Positions 41,579 through 50,578 of a stretch of 64,000 nucleotides of DNA are shown piece by piece. Positions within the stretch are counted from its first letter, which is position 1; each line of letters starts with the position of its first letter. The notes beneath the pieces are model-generated. The model saw only the letters and a list, made by a program, of their open reading frames with translations, ran no database searches and was not told the origin of the DNA. The stretch is from Streptomyces sp. NBC_00670 (GTDB lineage Bacteria; Actinomycetota; Actinomycetes; Streptomycetales; Streptomycetaceae): the NCBI RefSeq assembly GCF_036226765.1, contig NZ_CP109017.1, positions 5,767,001 to 5,831,000 on the forward strand, read 5' to 3'. The position numbers were made by a program, and so were the translations under genes.

Positions 41579-44310
41579 TTACGGTCCGGGACTGGTGGGG
41601 ATTTCGGCTCCGTTGGCCAGCGCAGTGATCTGAGCGTCGCTGGCTGCTCCCTGAAAGACCCACACGTCGTCAATGACGCCGGACCAGTACTCGCCCCAAC
41701 CGTTGGCACCGTGCTTAGCCCGGCCCAACTGCAGCCCCTTGGTCGCGGCGAAGGGCAGCACCGAGGAGTTCCAGGACACCTTGTCCGTGCACGTCTCGTC
41801 GTTCGGGGTGCCGTCATCGTCGTCGTCCGCGCACAGTGTCTGCTGCACCACGCCATCGACGTAAAGGCGCATTTGGCCGGCGTAGGCGTCGTAAACAACG
41901 GTCAGATGGTTCCAGGAACTGTTGTTCTGGAAGTTCGTGTGCTCGGCTGTCGAAGTGGCCGCGGCGGTCGTATCAGCGTTCGCCATCTCCAATTGCCAGC
42001 GACCAGCATTGGCCGGGTCGGTGTCGTCGGGCACATAGCGCACGACGAATCCGTTGGTGGACGTCCCTGCCATGCTCATTACCGTGACGGGCTTCGCCGG
42101 CCGGGCCGGAGCGGTCGCCCAGGCGGAGGCGGTGAAGCTTGCGCTGGTGTCGATCGGTGAGCCGCTGGTGGAGGCATAGCCATTGGCGGTGCCATCCAAC
42201 AGCAGGCCACCGGTGCCGACCATGTTGTTGCTTCCCGAGGCATCGATCTTGGCAGCGCTGCCCAGAGTGAGCGGGTGTGCGGTGTGGTCCTCGCGGACCA
42301 AGTCGTCGGCGCTGGCCGCCGGCGAGCCGGTGGCCGCGTCTAGCTTCCAGCGTCCTTCGACGCTGACCTGGCTGTCGAACAGCTCGGCCATTTCCTGCGC
42401 GGACAGCGCCCGGTCGTACAGCTGGATGTCGGAGAGCTGCCCGGGGAAGTAACTGACGTTGGACGTACCGGACTTGCTCGCGCCGATCTGGATGGGGCCG
42501 CCCGCGTAGAACGGGGTGGGCAGGTTGACCCGGGAGACGTACTTCCCCTGCACGTACAGGCGCATGTAGTTGTCGACCGCGTCGTACGAGCCAGCCACCT
42601 GGGTCCACTCACCGCCCGGCGCCAGGTCCGCGCTGCCCTGGGTGGCCCGGTAGGAGGCGGCGTCCGCGGCATCTGTGCCGTACTGGTTGAACGTCCAGCC
42701 ATAGGTGGCGGAGTAGTACAGCTCGAAGCCGGGCTTGTTGGTACCGGTCTGCGCGATGATCGCGGCCGCGTGGGTGGGCTTAGTCTTGGGCAGTTTCGCC
42801 CAGGCCACCACCGAGAACGCCCTCGCATTGTTCACATGCGGGGTAGTGGTGGCGTAGTCGTCGACGCCGTCCAGGGACAATGCCTTGCCGTCCCGGCCGG
42901 TCTCGCCCGGCTTCGCACCGCCCTTGAAGACAGCGGGGTTCACCTGGGCCTGCCCGGCCATCTGGCTGGTGGCGTTGCCGTCGGCGTCGGAGGCCGCCTC
43001 GTCCAGCGGGAAGACCGCACGAGCCGGGCGGCCGGTGCCGACCGAGTCCTGCTTGCCGTACAGGGCCGTGATTTCGTCCTGGCCCAGGGGCTTGTCAAAG
43101 ATACGGACGTCGTCGATCGTGCCCGGAAAGAACGCGCCAGGTGCCCCGTCGTACGAGCCCGCGCCGATCTGCAGACCGCGCCGCGCGTCCCAAGGCGAGT
43201 CATAAGCCACGGTGCCGGCCAGCACCCCATTCACATACAGACGCAGATCATCGGTGGTGGTACTGAACGAACCCACCAGATGGGTCCACACTCCCGGCTT
43301 TGCACCACCTGCCGAGGCCTGCATCACCCTCACTGGAGTGGCCGCGGCCGTGTCAGCGCTGTACTGGTTGAACGCCCACCGGTCATACGTCTTGGTGTAG
43401 TACAGCTCGAAGCCGGGCGAATTGTTGCCGGGCTGCGCCGCGATCACCGCCGCGCCGTCCGGCAGCTTGTCGAGCTTGGCCCACGCAGAGACCGAGAAGC
43501 CGACCGAGGTATCCACCGTCGGGATGTCCGAGGCCAGGTAGTCGTCTACTCCGTCGAAGGATGCGGCCTTGCCCATGGCTCCTTCCACGCCCAGGGTCGG
43601 GCCACCGTGCAGGGACAGTTTCCGCTCACCCGCGCTGCCCCCCGCCTGGGCAGCGTCCGCTGCGTCGTCCAGCTTCCACTGGGCGCGGGTGGGCTGCCCG
43701 GCCTTCACCCGGAACTGGTAGGTCGACGGCTCACTGCCGTTGCCCGCCGAGTCAAAGGCCTGTACGTAGACGAAGTTGGTACCTGGCCGGGTTGGTCGGA
43801 AGCTGATCGTCTTCGCAGCCCCACCTGTCGTAGTGACGGTGTTGTCGGATGACGGCTCCTCGTTCACGCCGTACCAATACTTGGTCACATCCGAATCTTT
43901 GGCATCGGCGGTGAAGGTGCCGTAGCGTCCTACGCCGTCGTACTCCGGGTCGTTCGGGTTGCTGTCGTTCGCAGCCGGATAGTCACCGGAGGTGATGGTT
44001 GGTCCGGCAGGCACACTGGTGTCCCACACGAAGTAGCAGCCGGTTGCCGACCCCGCTCCCGACCAGGGCGAGTGGCTGTAGTAAATGCCCTCGTCGTAGT
44101 CCTCCACGCGCGCGTACCAGGCCAACGTGGTGTTCTTCGGGATCTTCTTGGTACTGGTGATCTGCTCGAGCAGTTGAGCGCTGAAGTCGGACCCCGAGGC
44201 CAGCGTTCCCTTCCTGTCTGAGGTCCACTGCGCCTTGAAGCCGTTGCCTGCGTCCCACCACAGTTGGAATCGGACGGTGACGCGGTCTCCGTCCGGGTCC
44301 TTCACGTTGT
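41579..44310 (-). pseudogene. LamG-domain surface protein, 3' part (separated by IS630 insertion)
   Basis: The frame holds about 910 residues: an Ig/FN3-like region (VKDPDGDRVTVRFQLWWDAGNG, then TGCYFVWDTSVPAGPTITSGDYP) and three laminin-G-like jelly rolls. Each roll has a KLDDA/PLDEA/KLDAA start and a GVDDYLAS- or TANGYAS-type calcium-site loop with RLYVNG/RLYVQG/RLYVDG. LamG modules bind carbohydrate or protein. It lies 126 bp upstream of the Rhs toxin gene on the same strand, a frequent Streptomyces pairing that suggests a helper role. It has lost its start because of the IS at 44313-45476. A short product from ATG 44305 is possible but would lack a signal peptide. Confidence 0.85.
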
Positions 44311-44344
44311 TACTGAGGTTGAACTGCTGATGTCGCTGGATTGC

Positions 44345-44947
44345 TCAGGCGGGTCGGATGGCCAGGCCGGTCTCGGCGAGGCAGCCGTCTATGAGGTCGC
44401 TGCGGTACTGGATGTGCCGTAGGCCGCGTCGGATGCGCTGGACGAGGTGTTCGGGAGTGCTGAACGCGACGTTGGAGAGCCAGCCGCGCCGCAGCAGTGA
44501 CCAGATCCCTTCGACGGGGTTGAGGCCGGGTGCGTAGGGCGGTAGGTAGTAAATGGTCAGCCAGTCCCGGGCTGCCGCCCATTCCCGCAGGTCGGCGGCT
44601 TTGTGGACGTTCAGGTTGTCCCAGACGAGGACGATCGGGCCGCCGAGCTGCTGGTGGGCGGCGATCAGCAGGTCCCGGTAGTCGCGCCAGGAGAAGCTCT
44701 TGCGTCCGTCGCGCGGGCCGTCGTCCCGGCGCGGCCGGTAGATCAGCCGGGACCGGTGGCCTGGTTTGTAGCAGGTCAGCGCGGCGATCGATATCCGTCT
44801 GCGTGAACGGCCGCGTACCCGCACCACCGGGGTTCGGCCGCGCTGGGACCAGGTCTTCGCCTGCGGCGGCGTCATGGAGAATCCGGCCTCGTCCTCGAAG
44901 ATCAGCCAGGCTCCACTCACCGCCGCGAGCCTTCCGCGCAGGGCCAC
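44345..44947 (-). CDS. IS630 transposase, catalytic part (OrfB)
   Basis: The 200-residue DDE domain has all three acidic residues in context: LIFEDEAGFSMTPP, IVLVWDNLNVHKA and PPYAPGLNPVEGIWS. It is read from GTG 44947 within the end of OrfA, or made as a fusion by frameshifting there; the overlap is 31 bases. The reading after the join continues smoothly (KEVWPCAEG to RLAAVSGAWLIFEDE), so a fused protein of about 340 residues is likely the transposase. Confidence 0.88.
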   Translation of the reverse strand: MALRGRLAAVSGAWLIFEDEAGFSMTPPQAKTWSQRGRTPVVRVRGRSRRRISIAALTCYKPGHRSRLIYRPRRDDGPRDGRKSFSWRDYRDLLIAAHQQLGGPIVLVWDNLNVHKAADLREWAAARDWLTIYYLPPYAPGLNPVEGIWSLLRRGWLSNVAFSTPEHLVQRIRRGLRHIQYRSDLIDGCLAETGLAIRPA

Positions 44948-45411
44948 ACCTCCTTGACCCACCCGGCCACCGCATCGTCGTCCCGTTCCATGGCGCGTCG
45001 GGCCGGGACCTGGCAGGACCATCCGTTACGGACCAGCAGCTTGCGCACGCCCTGGACCGTGTAGGCCAGGTGGAAGCGCCGGCCGATCACCGTCTTCACG
45101 CGGCTCAGGGTCCACCGCTGGTCCTCCCAGCCGTGAGCGGCCGGGCCCTTGGCCAGCTCTGTCTCCAGCTGGGCGAACTGCTTTTGAGTCAGTCGCGGCA
45201 GCGACGCCGGCCCCTGCGACCGCAGAGCCCGCGGACCGCCCTCGTCCCACACCTGCCGCCACCGCTGCACCGAGCGGACGCTGACGCGCAGGTCCTTGGC
45301 GATCACCGAGCTCGCCTCACCCTGGGCGAACCTCTCAGCCGCCTTCAGCCGTAACTCCTCGCGGAACTGCTGCCGTTCGGCGGTCAGGCCGCCCCCTTGT
45401 GGATACCGCAT
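44917..45411 (-). CDS. IS630 transposase, DNA-binding part (OrfA)
   Basis: The 164-residue protein has a helix-turn-helix of the IS630 type (GEASSVIAKDLRVSVRSVQRWRQVWDEGG) and a second winged-helix part (WTLSRVKTVIGRRFHLAYTVQGVRKLLVRNGW). ATG 45411 lies just inside the right end of the element. It ends with AEGSRR and a TGA inside the OrfB frame. Confidence 0.88.
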   Translation of the reverse strand: MRYPQGGGLTAERQQFREELRLKAAERFAQGEASSVIAKDLRVSVRSVQRWRQVWDEGGPRALRSQGPASLPRLTQKQFAQLETELAKGPAAHGWEDQRWTLSRVKTVIGRRFHLAYTVQGVRKLLVRNGWSCQVPARRAMERDDDAVAGWVKEVWPCAEGSRR

Positions 45412-45476
45412 GCCTTCGGTGATACCGCAGAGACGACGAGCCGTCAGCCCCTACGACACCACGAGTTCAACCTCAG

Positions 45477-47065
45477 TAGCCATTATTTTCGGCAGGGAGC
45501 GAACTCGGACCTTCTTATCCGGTTTCTTGCACGTCGCGCCCGGCGACATCGTCAGTTGTTTCATCGACAGTTGTTTGGGCGGGGTGTTGTATTTCACCTG
45601 CAGATACGCGTCGTTCGAGAAACGCTTCCACGCGACCTTGTCCACCTCGCTTGTGGCTTTGAGCCCGAAGGAGGTGTAAGAGGAGTCATGGGAGGCTGCG
45701 TATTTCACTCCAGTTGTCGCATCGAACTCTACGTTGCCACCGGGGCAGTTCGAGTTATTTCCCTTGGCTACATCCCGTGAGTCCAGCAGGTCGAGCCAGT
45801 TGTCGTCCGAACTGTTCCAAGTCGTTGAGGAGCTGAACGACTTCGTCCGCCATAGCTGTACCGACCGCCCATCACACGAGCCCGACCACGTCTCGTGTCC
45901 GACGAACGTCGCCTCGACGATCGACTTCCCGGCGAAGCGGGACGTCGGGAACTTGAAAAACAGCCGTTTGATGTCGTTTGGTGCGCAGTAGTCCCAACCG
46001 CAAAAACCAACGCCCGCGTCCGCGTCACCGTTGAAACGCCATTGAGGCGAGGAAGCCCAATACTGCGAGACCATCGTCCATTCCCCCGCTTTGGGGGTAT
46101 AGGTCTGCGGATCGATGTACACCGGGAACGTCGTGTCCTGATCGGTCAACATGCCTTGATCGGGAGTCAGGCTCAGCCGGCTGCCGTCGCTGGAGATCGC
46201 CATCCCGATTGGCGCCACGTTCGAGGAGTCTCCTGGGCCGTGGGTTCCGTCGGTGGTCGCCCTTGTGTCTCGGGCCGCCAGAGTCGTGGTCGCCTTTTCG
46301 TCTGCTTGGCCGGAATCCCACATGATCGGCTTGGGCGCCTGGAACACCACACCCCCTGCCGTCTCGTCCACCGCTTCCAGGCCGCCCTCGCCCGTGGTCC
46401 GTAGATCCAGACCGGAAGAGTCGATTTTCAGTTTCAACTCGGCCAACTCCGGGTTCTTCGCGGCCTCAGCGGTGTTGACCACCAGCAGCTCGGAGAACCC
46501 GTCTGTGTCCGAGCTGAGCTTCAGGTCTACATCCGGCAAGACATCCTTGTAGAGCGCGCTGTTGCCGTCGAGTACTGGCACAGGCAGGGATGTCGGCCAG
46601 GTGAACGCCAGTTTCCGGCCAGCGCGGTCCAATGTCACCAGAGGACCGTTACCCCCGCCGGAAAACTCCAGCCCCACCCCGGCTGCCGCTGGCGCCACGC
46701 TGCCGTTCGCGTGCTTGGCCAGTGTGTTGTCGACCGGCTTCCATGCGCCGTCGACCCGCGCGCACCGGCTGCAGATGCTGTACTGCCTCCAACTGCCCGT
46801 CCGGCGTGGCATACACCTCGCCGGACTCGCTGCGCAACGAAGTGATCTCCACATTCGAGCCGCTCTCCGCAGCAGCAGCCACCGCAACCGATTCCGTCGC
46901 GGCCGTCTTCCGTGTCGCCGCATCGGTGACCGTCTTGGCGGCCGGATCCGCATGGCCGGGTGCTGCGGACGCAGTCGGCTGAACTACTCCAACCACCGCT
47001 GCGCCAGCCGCCACAGCCATCCAGACTCTGCTGCGCCGAGACCACACAGACGTACGCTTTGACAC
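45477..47065 (-). pseudogene. LamG-domain surface protein, 5' part with frameshift
   Basis: Starting at GTG 47065 behind GGGGGG, the protein has a Sec signal (AVAAGAAVVGVVQPTASA) and continues to LEAVQHLQPVRA. Near 46760 the frame shifts at a CGCGCG run; the next frame continues RVDGAWKPVDNTLAKH. It then includes a DNRLRE/TGF-beta-propeptide-like module seen in these proteins: GEWTMVSQYWASSPQWRF, DYCAPNDIKRLFFKFPTSRFAGKSIVEATFVGHETWSGSC, NTPPKQLSMKQLTM. Loss of one CG pair would explain the shift. It ends at the IS junction (PKIMA), where the insertion adds EVELVVS and a stop (45451). So the gene is broken twice. Confidence 0.85.
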
Positions 47066-47381
47066 TCGCCCCCCACTCCGCAAGTCCCCACCTCGAAGTC
47101 ACAGGATCTTCAAAAGTGGACGGACTGTAGCCGTTCGTGACGCGAGTGCGTCAAGGGTGAAGGCACAGTCGCGAGTTCGGCATCTCCATGCGAGCAACAT
47201 GCGTGTGTAGTGCATTCAAGCCGCAGACTTACGTCCACGTGAGTCCCAATGCGTGCATGCGCCCGTAATGGGTCCACGAAGAGGTGTCGAACTCGCCAGA
47301 ATTGCAATCGCTACGACACGGAGTCATGGAGTCTGGCTTTGTCGAATCTTGACTCATGTATGGCGAGAGCTATCCCCTGCC
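47066..47381. other. Intergenic region before LamG gene
   Basis: No gene is seen here. Read leftward, TTGACG (47154-47149) and TACAGT (47129-47124), 19 bp apart, could be the LamG gene promoter. The sequence is lower in GC than the chromosome average and contains no repeat. Confidence 0.4.
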
Positions 47382-47693
47382 TCACAGGGCACGAGCAACG
47401 CCGTAAGCACTCCGGTACCCGACCACGGACCCGCCGGCCGGCTGGTGTCCGCTGTTGAGGAACATGGGAGCAGCGGTGGGGCCGGCTGCCACCGCGTTGA
47501 CGGTGACGTCGCGGCCGCGTGTCTCGGGAGCCAGGACCAGCGCCACCGTGGCGACGGCGCCTTTGTCAGCCACATAGACCGCGTACTCGGGGAACGCGAA
47601 CCGGCACACTGAGGTCGGGAAGGCCACGATCGCCCCGCTGGACCGGACCCGCCGCGCTGACTGCTGGGCAGCGACGAACGTGCCGTGCCGGTT
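47382..47693 (-). pseudogene. C-terminal fragment of a short-chain dehydrogenase
   Basis: The fragment reads GTFVAAQQSARRV, GAIVAFPTSV and YAVYVADKGAVATVALVLAPETRGRDVTVNAVAAGPTAAPMFL, the SDR strand 4 to post-active-site region. The active-site YxxxK is YVADK (Tyr, Lys kept). The Rossmann half with TGxxxGIG is missing and the tail is not SDR-like. It is a remnant, divergent from a TetR fragment, so an old SDR-TetR pair was cut here. Confidence 0.75.
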
Positions 47694-47789
47694 CCCGCGC
47701 GCGGCACGCCGTGGGTGGCGTCCGGCGGCCGAGGTGAGTGCCGAGGCGCTCGGTGCGGTTCCGGCCCTGCTGCTCGGCGGGGCGTGGGC

Positions 47790-47912
47790 GGCTTCGCCTC
47801 CGAGCGGCTGGCCGCCGCGGCCGGTGTCAGCAAGACCATGTTCTACAAGTGGTGGCCGCCCAAGGGCCCGCTCGCCCTCGATGACTACTTCCATGCCGTG
47901 GAGGCCGGTGGC
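47790..47912 (+). pseudogene. TetR DNA-binding domain fragment
   Basis: GGFASERLAAAAGVSKTMFYKWWPPKGPLALDDYFHAVEA is the TetR HTH and start of helix 4 (the normal pattern is AGVSKATIYRWWP). No start with proper helix 1 and no ligand domain is present, so it is a remnant. Confidence 0.75.
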
Positions 47913-48022
47913 GCGGGCAGTTGCGGGCCGGTATCGCCGCGGACTCCGTCGGAGTTCCGTCCCACGGCCCCGGCTCAGCGTGCGCACAGCGTCTTCCCAG
48001 TCGGGGCGGACACGATCGGGGC

Positions 48023-48748
48023 ATGTCTGGCACCGTCGTGTCCCGCACCCGTCGCGTCCGCGTCCTCATCGTCGACGACGAGCCCGCGCTCACCGAGCTG
48101 TTGTCCGCCGCCGTGACCGAGGCCGGCTGGCGTCCCTATCCGGCCGCCGACGGGCGCAGCGCCCTGCGGCTCGCCCGCGGCTGCGCCCCGCACGCCGTCG
48201 TGCTCGACGGGATGCTGCCCGACCTCGACGGACTCCAGGTGCTGCGCCGGCTGCGGTACGAGCACCCGAAGCTGCCGGTGCTCATGCTCACCGCCCGGGA
48301 TGCGGTCGAACACCGTATCGACGGGCTGAAGGCCGGGGCCGACGACTACGTCACCAAGCCGTTCTCCCTCGCCGAGGTCGTACTGCGGCTGCGCGCGCTG
48401 CTGCGCCGGGCCGGTACCGGGGAGGCCGGCGCCGACGACTCCGTACGCGTCCTCGGCGACCTCGTGCTGTGCCCGGAGACCCGCGAGGTGCACCGGGCCG
48501 GCACCCCGATCCGGCTCACCGGCAAGGAGTTCGAGCTGCTCGGCCTGCTTCTGGACCATCCGCGCCAGGTGCTCAGCAAGGCGCAGATCCTCGACCACGT
48601 GTGGACCGGCTCCTTCGACGGCGGCGGCAACCTCGTCGAGGTCTACGTCTCCAGCCTGCGCCGGAAGATCGACCGGGGCCGGCCGCCCATGATCCACACC
48701 GTGCGGGGGATGGGGTACGCCCTCCGGCCGGCCGAGGACGACGGATGA
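48023..48748 (+). CDS. OmpR/PhoB-family response regulator
   Basis: The 241-residue protein has a receiver domain with acidic pocket DDE (18-20), phospho-acceptor Asp62 (VVLDGMLPD) and DDYVTKPFS (conserved Lys). A winged-helix output domain follows (GTPIRLTGKEFELLGLLLDHP..VYVSSLRRKIDRG..IHTVRGMGYAL). ATG 48023 (MSGTVVSR) is favoured. Its stop overlaps the kinase ATG as ATGA. The signal is unknown; the third gene of the operon is a Tat-exported DUF3500 protein. Confidence 0.95.
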   Translation: MSGTVVSRTRRVRVLIVDDEPALTELLSAAVTEAGWRPYPAADGRSALRLARGCAPHAVVLDGMLPDLDGLQVLRRLRYEHPKLPVLMLTARDAVEHRIDGLKAGADDYVTKPFSLAEVVLRLRALLRRAGTGEAGADDSVRVLGDLVLCPETREVHRAGTPIRLTGKEFELLGLLLDHPRQVLSKAQILDHVWTGSFDGGGNLVEVYVSSLRRKIDRGRPPMIHTVRGMGYALRPAEDDG

Positions 48749-50577
48749 GGGCCACGGGGGCACGGACGAGGGCCACCGGGGCACCGGCCACCGGAGCGGC
48801 GGCCGGTGCCCCGGCGCGCGCCCCGCTTCCGTGGCGTGCCTGCCGGGCCCGGCTCCCGTGGCGCGGGCGGTCGCTCCGTACCCGGCTGCTGCTCCTCGTC
48901 GGCGTCACCCTCGCCGCCGTGTGCGCGGTGCTGGCGCTGACCACGTTCCTCGTCCAACGCGCCTATCTGCTCGGCAACCTGGACCAGCGCGTCACCGACG
49001 CCGCCGAGCGCAGCCAGGGCGGGCTGTGGGTCCGGCCGGACGACGACACGGACCTGGGGTTCCTCAACGAACGCGGGCAGGCCGCCGGCACCCTCGCCGC
49101 CCGCTTCGACGACGCCGGCCGTGTCACCGCCGCCGAGGTGGTCACCGGCGACGGCGGACAGCTCCGGCTCACCGCCGGCCAGCGCGCCGCCCTCACCGGC
49201 ATCGCGGCCGACGGCTCCCTGCACACCCGCACGGTCCCCGGCCTCGGCACCTACCGGCTGACCGCGCTCGGCGGCGACGGCGCCCCCGTCCTCACCGGGC
49301 TGCCGATGGACGACGTACAGGACATGATCAACCGGCTGGTCGCCGCCGAGGCCGCGGTGGCCGCGATCGGGCTCGGCGCCGCCGGGGTCGTCTGCGCGGT
49401 CGTCATACGGCGTCAGATGCGGCCCCTCGGACGGGTCGCCGCCACCGCCGTGGAGGTCTCCCGCGCACCGCTCGGCCACGGCGCCGTCACCGGTCTGACC
49501 CGGGTGCCCGACCGCGACACCGACCCCTGCAGCGAGGCCGGGCAGGTCGGGGCCGCGCTCAACCGCATGATCGACCACGTCGAGTCCTCGCTCGCCGAAC
49601 GCCAGCGCGGCGAGGAGCGGATGCGCCACAGCGAGGACCGCATGCGCCGCTTCCTGGCCGACGCCAGCCATGAACTGCGCACCCCGCTCGCGTCGATCGC
49701 GGGGTACGCGGAGCTGATGAACCGGGGCGTGGGCGCGGAGGTGGGCACGGGCGCGGGCTCGATCGCGGGCGCCGACCCGCGTGCGACGGCACGGACCGCG
49801 CCCGCCGGCATCGACCAGGCCCTCGCCTGGCGCCGCGTCTCCGCCGAGTCCGCCCGGATGACCGGCCTCGTCGAGGATCTGCTGCTGCTCGCCCGCCTCG
49901 ACGAGGGCCGCCCGCTGCGCTCCGCCGAGGTGGACCTCGCCGCGCTGGTCGCCGAGGCGGTGTGGGACGCCCGGGCGGCGGGCGGCGGCCACCACTGGGA
50001 GCTGGCGCTGCTGCTCGACGTCCCCGCGCTGGTCGTCGGCGACGAGGCCGGACTGCACCAGGTGGTGGCCAACCTGCTGGCCAACGCCCGTACGCACACC
50101 CCCGCGGGTACGACGGTGGCCGTCTCCGTCGAGTCCACGGCCACGCACCGCGTCGTCCGCGTACGCGACGACGGCCCCGGCATCCCGCCCGCCTTCCTCC
50201 CCGCCGTCTTCGAACGCTTCACCCGCGCCGACGGCTCCCGCGCCCGCGCCACCGGGGACGGCACCGGCGGCTCCGGGCTCGGCCTCGCCATCGTCGCCGC
50301 GCTCACCGCGGCGCACCGCGGGACCATCGACGTCCGCAGCGCCCCCGGCCACACGGAGTTCACCCTCGCCCTGCCCGCGGCGGCCCCCACCGACGCGTGC
50401 GCGCGCACGGCGGGCTCCGCCGACGAGTGCCCTCTCCCGGCGGCCCCCGCCGAGTCGCACCCCCTCGCGGTGGCCGCGCCCCCGCCGCCTCTTCAGGTTC
50501 CGCTCAGCTCGCGCCCCCAGAGTCGTGCGCGTGCGGCCGTCCGGCAGGGGCGTGCCCATGACGAAGGGAGTCAGTGA
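48745..50577 (+). CDS. Sensor histidine kinase
   Basis: This 610-residue membrane kinase has an Arg/Ala-rich N-terminal arm, TM1 (LLLLVGVTLAAVCAVLALTTFLV), an extracytoplasmic sensor of about 130 residues, TM2 (AAIGLGAAGVVCAVVI) and HAMP. Then come HisKA with His309 (ASHELRTPLASIAGY), N-box NLLANARTHTP, and G-boxes DDGPGIPP and GGSGLGLAIV. A low-complexity insert (GAEVGTGAGSIAGADPRAT) splits the HisKA region. The C-terminus is a Pro/Ala tail. Partner of the preceding regulator by ATGA overlap. Confidence 0.95.
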   Translation: MRATGARTRATGAPATGAAAGAPARAPLPWRACRARLPWRGRSLRTRLLLLVGVTLAAVCAVLALTTFLVQRAYLLGNLDQRVTDAAERSQGGLWVRPDDDTDLGFLNERGQAAGTLAARFDDAGRVTAAEVVTGDGGQLRLTAGQRAALTGIAADGSLHTRTVPGLGTYRLTALGGDGAPVLTGLPMDDVQDMINRLVAAEAAVAAIGLGAAGVVCAVVIRRQMRPLGRVAATAVEVSRAPLGHGAVTGLTRVPDRDTDPCSEAGQVGAALNRMIDHVESSLAERQRGEERMRHSEDRMRRFLADASHELRTPLASIAGYAELMNRGVGAEVGTGAGSIAGADPRATARTAPAGIDQALAWRRVSAESARMTGLVEDLLLLARLDEGRPLRSAEVDLAALVAEAVWDARAAGGGHHWELALLLDVPALVVGDEAGLHQVVANLLANARTHTPAGTTVAVSVESTATHRVVRVRDDGPGIPPAFLPAVFERFTRADGSRARATGDGTGGSGLGLAIVAALTAAHRGTIDVRSAPGHTEFTLALPAAAPTDACARTAGSADECPLPAAPAESHPLAVAAPPPPLQVPLSSRPQSRARAAVRQGRAHDEGSQ

Positions 50578-50578
50578 G

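Larger units (their letters stand above)
44313..45476 (-). mobile_element. IS630-family insertion sequence
   Basis: The element is 1164 bp. Both ends read CTGAGGTTGAACT inward (13 perfect bases, then TGTCG and GG matches further in), and it is flanked by TA at 44311-44312 and 45477-45478, the IS630/Tc1 target duplication. It carries two overlapping transposase frames. Removing the element with one TA rejoins the LamG gene in frame. It appears intact and possibly active. Confidence 0.93.

Noticed and set aside
47110..47307. Small leftward frame before the LamG gene
   Set aside because: No ribosome site, no domain, and it overlaps the probable LamG promoter.
31110..47912. Prophage or integrative conjugative element
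   Set aside because: No integrase, relaxase, capsid, terminase, tRNA or att repeat was found.
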